IMG/VR virus record: IMGVR_UViG_3300042922_000827
Coordinates: 23,774-87,773 of that record
Strand: one strand, 5' to 3'
Length of the DNA stretch: 64,000 nt
DNA from: a virus
Shown here: positions 31,781 to 39,286 of the stretch, piece after piece
Position numbering within the stretch: the stretch's first letter is position 1
Layout of the letters: each line of letters begins with the position of its first letter
Notes under the pieces: model-generated
What the model was told of the DNA's origin: nothing
Databases searched by the model: none
Seen by the model: only the letters and a program-made list of their open reading frames with translations
Translations under genes and position numbers: made by a program

Positions 31781-33415
31781 TTAAAATACTGGCTTTGTCA
31801 ATCTCTTCTCATCTTCTGGTAAAACCATAGTTAGATTATATATGGATTGCATACCTTCATTGGTAGTTTCCATAATATTTTGTCCACCAAGAGATATATA
31901 ATGAGCCTTAGAATTTAGCTGTTTTTTAAGTTCCTCGTTTGCTTCTATACTAAAAACAGACTTACAGCTTACTTGGTCGCCATCATAATCCCCACCTATA
32001 GAACCTAAATAAGCATTACATATTTGAGCAGTATCAATAAATAGATTACTAGTATTCTTCCCAATATCTTCTTGTCTAATTTTAGGATAATGAGAATAGA
32101 AACAATTATTGATAACCATTGGTTCTGTTAGTTTTGTAGAGCTTACTCTTATTTTTGTTGGAAATTGATTATAGTAACTATCTATAGGATATCTAGTGAT
32201 AAGAACTGTTTTATCTTTAGTAACCTCTACAGCAGCTATATAAATAAGATCACACCAGGTTAAATCTCTATCCATTATAGGAAACTTAAGAATATCATTT
32301 CCATCTTTGTATTGCTTATCTGTAATTCCTCTACCTTTGAAACGTAGAGAAACCTTTTTCTTTTCATCTTCCAATGGAAGCAAAATTGGACGGAATCTAT
32401 TTGAATATCCGTGCATAAATCTATCCAGCTCTTCTTTTAATACTGTATCAGAAAAAGCTATTTGGTAATCTTTCATTTTATATTGTTTTACTGTTCCATC
32501 TAAAGTAGTTACTGTTCTTATAGGATCGTTTGCAAATTCGTTTTCAAAGAATCTTCTTAAATAGAATATAATATACGGGAAAAAGTTAGCTACTATAGAT
32601 GCTAATGGTACCGCTGTGTGGTCAAGATCTGTGAGCATATCTTCCATATGCTCAACTTTAAGGTTAGGTGCAGATAGTACCAAGCGAGATGAATAATCTG
32701 TTGTTTTACTAAGATTAGATCTTCTAAGTATACCTCTCTTGCCTGGTATATTAGGTTCTGATGTAAACCAATCGTATATACTAGCCAAAATTTCTTGGAT
32801 TCTTCCTCTTACAGAATTTGCAAGAGTCAATCCATATTCAGAAGATTCTTTTAAAGATCTAGTTGCAATAATAAGAGAGTTATATAATTTGTTTACATCT
32901 CCTATACCAACATATCCACCATCACTGTTAATATCTCTATAATATGCCGGAATAACGATCATGTTTTCTATAAAGATATAATCTTTATACTCTTTTAGGA
33001 AATTAATATTAGTATCTCTCCGAGAAGATCCAGTTGATTTGATTTTAATTTTGTCTATATTCTTTTTTAAGAACGACAAACCGGTCTCCCCATCTTCATC
33101 TTCTACCAATTCTCCAGAAGAATTTATCTTGAAATAACTAGTACCATAAACACATGCTTTAATCTTATTATCCATCTTAGACCACACTTTATAAAACAAT
33201 GGGTGCATAAATGGATCTTTTCCTAAAGATATATATGCAAACGTATTTGCCCTATCGTCTTTAGATATACCAAAGATCTCATTAGACAATAATCCATCTG
33301 TGGTAGGTGAATTATTCTTAGAAAAAAAGATAGGATTTGTTATTTCTGAAAGTTTATTTACTTTAATAAAATTATTTATTTTTAACGGTTTTATTGATAA
33401 ATATCGCTGAGCCAT
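31781..33415 (-). CDS. RNA polymerase beta' subunit, N-terminal half
   Basis: 544 aa from the ATG at 33415 (AAAGGAG ahead). LSKTTDYSSRLVLSAPNL (about 232-250) matches the beta' GKRVDYSGRSVI region; TRYPIDSYYNQFPTKI matches the LHRLGIQAF region. GGDYDGDQ (about 473-480) is the catalytic NADFDGDQ loop with all three magnesium-binding Asp kept. The protein stops about 65 residues after this loop, so the bridge helix, trigger loop and rest of beta' must be a separate gene. This is the split arrangement of phiKZ/AR9-type multisubunit RNA polymerases. It cannot be told from one subunit whether this belongs to the virion or the late enzyme. Confidence 0.88.
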   Translation of the reverse strand: MAQRYLSIKPLKINNFIKVNKLSEITNPIFFSKNNSPTTDGLLSNEIFGISKDDRANTFAYISLGKDPFMHPLFYKVWSKMDNKIKACVYGTSYFKINSSGELVEDEDGETGLSFLKKNIDKIKIKSTGSSRRDTNINFLKEYKDYIFIENMIVIPAYYRDINSDGGYVGIGDVNKLYNSLIIATRSLKESSEYGLTLANSVRGRIQEILASIYDWFTSEPNIPGKRGILRRSNLSKTTDYSSRLVLSAPNLKVEHMEDMLTDLDHTAVPLASIVANFFPYIIFYLRRFFENEFANDPIRTVTTLDGTVKQYKMKDYQIAFSDTVLKEELDRFMHGYSNRFRPILLPLEDEKKKVSLRFKGRGITDKQYKDGNDILKFPIMDRDLTWCDLIYIAAVEVTKDKTVLITRYPIDSYYNQFPTKIRVSSTKLTEPMVINNCFYSHYPKIRQEDIGKNTSNLFIDTAQICNAYLGSIGGDYDGDQVSCKSVFSIEANEELKKQLNSKAHYISLGGQNIMETTNEGMQSIYNLTMVLPEDEKRLTKPVF

Positions 33416-33463
33416 TTGTATCTCTCCTTTCAATTATCTCAATGTTTGATAACCAAAAGAATA

Positions 33464-33489
33464 AAGGGTATGGCTTAAGCCATACCCTT
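33464..33489 (-). terminator. Hairpin terminator
   Basis: Perfect 26-base palindrome containing the stop codon of the 105-aa gene, with T-rich flank on the minus strand. Confidence 0.8.
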
Positions 33490-33792
33490 CTTATCTATAA
33501 GTCGTATAATTATATTATTATCATTGCATATCGTAACCCCAACAACAAATTTATGTGCGAAGAAATCGACTCTAATGTTATTATACAACGATTCCATATA
33601 TGATATATCGCAATTTTTACTTGGACGTAGCAGGTAAAAACACCCATCTTCATCTTCTTTCAGATCTATATTAATATCACTGAAATTTGTAGATAATAGA
33701 CTATGCAGTACCAGATGCTCGTCGAAATATTTATACATTTCTTTTTCTTGATCTTTATGTTTTACTAATTGCGAAAACTGTTCTAGATCCAT
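33475..33792 (-). CDS. Hypothetical protein, 105 aa
   Basis: Begins MDLEQFSQLVKHKDQEKEMY. Mixed alpha/beta, no motif I recognise. Its end is buried in the terminator hairpin before the RNA polymerase gene. Upstream lies the HNH endonuclease on the other strand. Confidence 0.6.
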   Translation of the reverse strand: MDLEQFSQLVKHKDQEKEMYKYFDEHLVLHSLLSTNFSDINIDLKEDEDGCFYLLRPSKNCDISYMESLYNNIRVDFFAHKFVVGVTICNDNNIIIRLIDKKGMA

Positions 33793-33946
33793 TTTACATT
33801 ACACCCCCATCATAGCATCTGCTACAATTTTTAATATAATTGCTATATTTCATTTTAGAGATTATTACACCACTATCACGTCTATAACATAATAAGTTAT
33901 ATTTTAAATATTATAACTATTAAATAATAAAAATGGGGTGATGCAA

Positions 33947-34759
33947 ATGGGTAAAATTAATTTAATTGGACAAATATTTGGTTACTGGAAAGTATTAGAC
34001 TTTGACGTAGTTTCTATTGGAACAACACATCCAAAATGGATATGTCTATGTACAAATTGTGGTAAAACCAAATCGGTTTATTCTCATAAACTAAGAAGTG
34101 GCGAATCTACCAGTTGTGGTTGTACATCAAGAAGAAAAAATATTGATGGTCAAACTTTTGGTAATTGGAAAGTTATTGGCTACGACGATGAAGAACAACA
34201 GAGAATCATTCAGTGTGTAAAATGTGGAGAAATAAGGAAAACGACTACGTATAGACTATTGCACAAATCAGATACTATCTTTTGCAATTCGTGTAAATAT
34301 TATAGAAATACTAGATGGCACGGATGTAGTGCGTTATATCCATCAGAATTCTCAACATATAGATCTATGATTAGTCGATGCTATAATAAGAATGATGTAA
34401 ATTATCCTTACTATGGAGGACGATCCATATTTGTTTGTGATGAGTGGATAGAATCATTCGAAATATTTGTCAAAGATATGGGACTAAGACCAGAAGGTAA
34501 GACTTTAGACAGAAAAGATTTCAATGGAAATTACGAACCCGATAATTGTAGATGGGCAGATTGGAAAGTACAAGCCAATAATAGGTCAAATAATGTATAT
34601 GAGACTATTAATGATATAACTTTAACCAAATCGCAATGGATAAACCTAATTGATATCAGTAGAAATGTAATTGAATATAGAATGCGCAAACAAAATATGA
34701 ATTTTGAGGAAGCTTTATTTAAAGATAGTCTAATAAATATAGTCGAACGGATTAAATAA
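33947..34759 (+). CDS. HNH homing-type endonuclease with duplicated zinc ribbons
   Basis: 270 aa, the only plus-strand gene between 10.5 and 37 kb. Two zinc-ribbon repeats open it: GQIFGYWKV...CLCTNCG...SCGC (about 6-60) and GQTFGNWKV...CVKCG...CNSC (about 67-115). The phage HNH text follows: YYGGRSIFVCDEW...EIFVKDMG...TLDRKDFNGNYEPDNCRW (about 150-205). A C-terminal helix-turn-helix-like NUMOD unit closes it (KSQWINLIDISRNVIEYRMR). It is probably a freestanding mobile nuclease that binds and cuts a neighbouring locus; RNA polymerase or baseplate genes flank it. GGGG site before the ATG. Confidence 0.85.
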   Translation: MGKINLIGQIFGYWKVLDFDVVSIGTTHPKWICLCTNCGKTKSVYSHKLRSGESTSCGCTSRRKNIDGQTFGNWKVIGYDDEEQQRIIQCVKCGEIRKTTTYRLLHKSDTIFCNSCKYYRNTRWHGCSALYPSEFSTYRSMISRCYNKNDVNYPYYGGRSIFVCDEWIESFEIFVKDMGLRPEGKTLDRKDFNGNYEPDNCRWADWKVQANNRSNNVYETINDITLTKSQWINLIDISRNVIEYRMRKQNMNFEEALFKDSLINIVERIK

Positions 34760-34762
34760 ATA

Positions 34763-34789
34763 TATAGGGATGCGGATAGCATCCCTATA
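34763..34789. terminator. Bidirectional terminator
   Basis: 11-bp stem between the convergent HNH and baseplate-region genes. Confidence 0.85.
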
Positions 34790-34807
34790 TTTCATTTTTC
34801 AATTATA

Positions 34808-36591
34808 TTAAGATATGGCATCTATTATGGTATTGTTTTGTTGCTCGGCTTTACCAGCATCAGTTTTGGCTTCTTGCACCGCCGAATAGTATAAATAATG
34901 CAAGAAGCCCATCGGTTGTCTCAAGGCTTCTACAAAACTAAGTCTATTTCTATAGTACTTAGTTAGCATATTTACTCTATCGAGTAGTTGCTTGTAGCTA
35001 CCAATTGATGCCGTAAAAAAAGCAAGTTTAATGGAAGTATTGGCTCTGGTGCGAAATGATGTGTACACTTTACATTTGCTTTTGTTGTACCGGTACAATC
35101 AGCTTCTGGGATCTGATATATAATATCATCTTCGAGCAGTTTATTAATTGCACTAACTTCAGAACCGATTAATCCGTATTGATCAGAGGTTAGTTTTTTG
35201 ATTATATTATAATATGCTACAACTTTATTCTTAACAGTTTTTGTAACGTTATCTGGATCTGGTTTGGTGTCAATTGGAATGAGATTTTTTGTTTGCGCAT
35301 CAATAAGATATACACCCTCGATATAGGAAAGAATGCTAAGAATATCTGCATATTTTGTAGTGAATTCTTCATTTAATGCACTAGTTTCAAAAATTAATCC
35401 ATATACATGCGGAGCACGCATAGCAAATACATAATGTTCAGAAACTTGCACAAGTTTAGGCTCTAATGCAGAAGGGGTAGTATCTTCTCCATTAGCCAAA
35501 AGATGTTGAAATTTTGTTTTTACTTCTTCATTTGGATAGTGGACCATATCATCAATATTGGAAGTTTTTAATTCTAAATTAGAACAAGCAGGGCAATTGT
35601 ACGTTAAATGATTATTATACATAAACGTTGCTCTATACAGTGCAAAATATAAATGGTTAATATCAAATCCGCAAATAGTCTTTAACCATACATCCATATT
35701 TTGTGGTTTATTTGGATCTACAAGATGATTAAACATGATAGAATATGCTGTTCTAAATGCATGCATTCTATTTTTAAAGTTTTCTTGATTTAGATTAGTA
35801 ATTTCTTCGCCGCTTAATTCAGAAAATGTAATAAGGCGGTTTGAATTTGGCAGACCCCATTGTGCAGTATTTATTTGTTTTGTGGCATTACCAAGAGCCT
35901 TTGTAATAGAAATTGGTTTGCTAGAGATTCTAAATTCTTTTAGATCTATAGCATTAGGAATAACCTTTACAGTGGATTTAATTTGAGATTGATATTCTTT
36001 AAAGATTTGCTTTTGACGTTCGTGCTCTTCAGCATCTTCTTTTTCTTTCTTTTTTTCTTCTTCATCGTCTTCTTTAGCTTGTTTTTCTAAATCAGCTTCA
36101 TCTTCACCATCGAGTAGATCTTTAAGATCTTCATCATCAATGGAGAATCTGCTCATATCGCTTAATGCGCTAAGATCTTGAGCATCCATAATCTTACTTT
36201 CCGCAGACTGCACTGTCTGTCTTGTAGAATCAATGCTAATTTTATCAGGTTCTGATGTTTCGTTAGCTTCTGCTTCGAGTCTTGCCGCAACCATATTATC
36301 TTTCATTGGTCCGATGACGTTCTCTTGCAAATCTTTTTTAACTCTTTCTATATTTTCATCAATTAGTTTTAAAGCATTTTCTTCAAATACTTTTCCTGGT
36401 TCTACTCTTGGCGCAAACGCAGCTATTTCTCCAATATTTACGTTTTCCCCGTCTCCAACACCACCAACAGCATTAGGAGTGATAACTCCATTTGTAGCTC
36501 CTTCGTTCTTTTGAGATTTGGAATCAGGTATATTGACTCCTAGTTCTGCCAATGTAATTGTTTTTACATTTCCTTCGTTTTCTGTACTCAT
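34808..36591 (-). CDS. Baseplate/tail assembly protein with probable -1 frameshift
   Basis: The zero frame runs 36591-34972 (539 aa). At 35020-35014 the minus strand reads T TTT TTA in that frame, a classic -1 slippery heptamer. Slipping there bypasses the stop and adds 68 residues (TASIGSYKQLLDRVNMLTKY...), ending at 34808 for 594 aa. A Glu/Lys-rich disordered N-terminal 190 residues precede a folded part with CPAC (about 331) and C-x10-C (about 497) that may bind zinc, as in T4 gp26/gp51-type baseplate hub assembly factors. It is next to gp25. The alternative is a homopolymer sequencing error or a true mutation; the open second frame argues for real coding. Confidence 0.65.
35014..35020 (-). 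promoter_or_regulatory. Slippery heptamer T TTT TTA
   Basis: In-frame X-XXY-YYZ slippery site within a run of seven T on the minus strand; the second frame is open across it and continues to 34808. Confidence 0.65.
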
Positions 36592-36605
36592 TTAATTTCC
36601 CTCCA

Positions 36606-36977
36606 TTATAATGATTCTAACGTTGTCGTTTCTTTATTAAAGGTTAATCTATATACTACATCGTCTATTACAATAGATATTCTAATCGTTTTATCCGATT
36701 CTGATACATTAACCTCAGCCGCTATTAATTCTGGTAGATATGTGGCTATTTGATCTTCATAGTCACTTTTAAGTTGTTCCAGATCATCACTAGATGAATA
36801 GCGGTATCTAGATATAATTCCAAGACCCATATCTGGTCTTGTTGGCATTGTCCCCTTTTCCAGCAATGCTAGCTCTATAAGCTTAATACATGTAGCATCT
36901 TGATCTTCGAAGACTTTAGGTCTATTGAATTCGTTTAGTGACATACTGTGCTCTCTTAAAGTGACATTATCACTCAT
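36606..36977 (-). CDS. Baseplate wedge protein, gp25/GPW family
   Basis: 123 aa. KGTMPTRPDMGLGIISRYRY (about 37-56) matches the family signature KGerpmrPdfGcgl of T4 gp25 and P2 W. The family closes the baseplate wedge and primes the tail sheath, so this phage has a contractile tail. It lies 14 bases ahead of the frameshifted baseplate protein. Confidence 0.85.
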   Translation of the reverse strand: MSDNVTLREHSMSLNEFNRPKVFEDQDATCIKLIELALLEKGTMPTRPDMGLGIISRYRYSSSDDLEQLKSDYEDQIATYLPELIAAEVNVSESDKTIRISIVIDDVVYRLTFNKETTTLESL

Positions 36978-37084
36978 TTAACCACATCTCCTTTATAAAT
37001 TTACTATTAAGTTGTTAGATTTAGGTATTTACACGCTTTAAATATAATGAAAACATATCAATAAGTTAAAAGGAGGACGGTCAT

Positions 37085-39286
37085 ATGAAAAAATATAATT
37101 GCCCATATTGTGGATATAGAGGTTCTAGGGAAGATTTGATATCTCATATAGAAGAAGAGCATGATGAAATGATACCAGAAAATTTTACTGCGGCTAGAGT
37201 AGTATTTAATTTAGTTAATAAAAAAGATCATGGAGTGTGTGTTGTTTGTAAAAGAGAAACTGAATGGAATGAAAATGCTAGTAAATATGATAGAATGTGC
37301 GGACGCAAAGCTTGTTCAGATGCTTTGAGAAAAATAGCAGTAACTAATCATATCAAAGTATATAATAAACCTACTCTTCTTGGAGATGATGAACATCAAG
37401 AAAAAATGCTAGCCAATAGAGGTATATCCGGAAAGTATAGATTTACAGACGGAGGATATGTAGTTTATACTGGATCTTATGAAAAGAAGGCACTGGAGTT
37501 TATAGATAAAGTGCTAGGATTTAAATCATGGGATATACTTTGCCCAGGTCCAGTATTTGAATATGAATATGAAGGTAAAACTCATAAGTGGATTACTGAT
37601 ATGCTTCTTATTCCGTTTAATCTAATTATAGAAGTTAAGGATGGTGGAAGCAATCCTAATAATCGTACTATGACTTCATATAGAGAAAAGCAAGTGGCTA
37701 AAGAACAAATGATTACATCTCTTGGTAAATTTAATTATCTTAGATTGACAGATAACAACTTTGCTCAACTATTAGGAACAATTGCTGAACTCAAAGCTCA
37801 AATGATTGACGATAGTGAAGATAATAAGAAAGTAGTTATCAATATAAATGAAGAAGTAGAAGCTTTAAATGAAGAATCTTCAAAAGATATAACAAAGTTT
37901 AAAGCTATGATTCTAAAAAAAGTAAACGCCAATTCTAAATTTAAAAATTTTATAAAAGGCAAATCAAAAGATGATATAAAAAAAATAAATGATAAGATAT
38001 ACAACTCATCAGCTAAAATATTACGCGAAGTCGCTAGATTGACATTCAATACAAAGCATCTTTCGGAAAAATTATTTTGGGCTGTTGCTATAGGATATGT
38101 ATTATCAATGTTTGGCATAATCGCATCGTCGGCTATAATGTTTGGAACTGCCATTGGAGTAGACTATGCTGTAGACGCAAGGTATAATAAAAAGAACGAA
38201 TCTACTGAATTAGAATCGGAGATTATAGATGAAATGTCTATAAGTGTGCCATTGAATAAAGATCATATACAAAAAGGGAATAAGTCTTTATTCTCCTTTA
38301 AAAAAGTTTCTATAACTGATAATGATATTAATAAATATAAACAAGATATGAAATCATTATCACATATAAGAACAGAAGATGGGTACAAAGGAACCATATT
38401 CTTAGATAAAAACAATCCAGTTTGCTATGTAAATGTAAACTCTAATAATGGAATGATACAGGCACTGGAGATATCTAAAGACTATCAGGGATATGGATTA
38501 TCATCGCAATTATTGAAATATGCTGTATCTACACTAAAAGCAACATCATTAACGGTAAATAAAAAAAATGAAGTTGCAATAAACGTGTATAAAAAGCAAG
38601 GCTTTAAACAAGTTAAAGCTACCGATAATATGATAACTATGTCTATAGATGAGAGTATGGGTCTTGCAGGAATTGGCGGAATGCCAGCACCTTCTAATCA
38701 ATTCATTACTCAATTTGGTCCTAGATCTACTTTCTCAGATGATACAGTAGAAGGGTATGCCATTCACAACGATATCATTACAGATAAGATACTATTAGTA
38801 GATAAGAATGGTAATCTTGCGGTTAAAGAATCTTCTTTCTTAGAAGGAAGAAAGATAAGAATATTTAAATACATTGGCGAGAATGTGGATGAATATTACA
38901 AGATATTAAAATCTGCAAAGAAAAATAAAAAAGCATATAGAGAATATCTATATGAAGCGCTAACTGGGAAAAGGCTATTATCAGACGATCAGATAATCTG
39001 TGATGAATGCTTCGAAGAAATATCCCCAGTTAAAATCTTTGCAGAATACAACTCAGCCGCTCAAACAATTGTAGATCAGTATAAAGAAATAATTGGAGAA
39101 GAAATAGTTAGATTTCCACTAATGAATGAAAAATCTATATCTGAAGCTTCTAAGATTACAACTGGCAATATTCATATTAATATATTTGAAAATATGAACG
39201 GATACTTTGCAGAAAATGCTATAACTCGCCAAAGGACTGCATATTATAAGGATATAAAAGATATTCAAATTGAGGTGATATTGTAA
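37085..39286 (+). CDS. Composite protein: zinc finger, nuclease-like, membrane, GNAT domains
   Basis: 733 aa behind AGGAGG. Residues 4-27 form a C2H2-like finger (CPYCGY...HIEEEH), then another Cys cluster (CVVCKRE...MCGRKAC). Residues about 165-200 (ITDMLLIPFNLIIEVKDGG) carry the D-x(n)-E-x-K pattern of PD-(D/E)xK nucleases. At 260-265 stands ALNEES, the recurring processing-like motif. About 328-352 is a membrane span. About 460-515 is a GNAT acetyltransferase core (DYQGYGLSSQLL and INVYKKQGF). The last 200 residues are not recognised; SIDES at about 515-520 is another possible cut site. It overlaps the next gene by one base. The protein seems built to be cut into several enzymes. Confidence 0.7.
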   Translation: MKKYNCPYCGYRGSREDLISHIEEEHDEMIPENFTAARVVFNLVNKKDHGVCVVCKRETEWNENASKYDRMCGRKACSDALRKIAVTNHIKVYNKPTLLGDDEHQEKMLANRGISGKYRFTDGGYVVYTGSYEKKALEFIDKVLGFKSWDILCPGPVFEYEYEGKTHKWITDMLLIPFNLIIEVKDGGSNPNNRTMTSYREKQVAKEQMITSLGKFNYLRLTDNNFAQLLGTIAELKAQMIDDSEDNKKVVININEEVEALNEESSKDITKFKAMILKKVNANSKFKNFIKGKSKDDIKKINDKIYNSSAKILREVARLTFNTKHLSEKLFWAVAIGYVLSMFGIIASSAIMFGTAIGVDYAVDARYNKKNESTELESEIIDEMSISVPLNKDHIQKGNKSLFSFKKVSITDNDINKYKQDMKSLSHIRTEDGYKGTIFLDKNNPVCYVNVNSNNGMIQALEISKDYQGYGLSSQLLKYAVSTLKATSLTVNKKNEVAINVYKKQGFKQVKATDNMITMSIDESMGLAGIGGMPAPSNQFITQFGPRSTFSDDTVEGYAIHNDIITDKILLVDKNGNLAVKESSFLEGRKIRIFKYIGENVDEYYKILKSAKKNKKAYREYLYEALTGKRLLSDDQIICDECFEEISPVKIFAEYNSAAQTIVDQYKEIIGEEIVRFPLMNEKSISEASKITTGNIHINIFENMNGYFAENAITRQRTAYYKDIKDIQIEVIL

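Noticed and set aside
35360-35390. SALNEEF in the frameshifted baseplate protein as another processing site
   Set aside because: It lies in the middle of a folded region, lacks the final Ser, and could be coincidence; kept out of the main argument.
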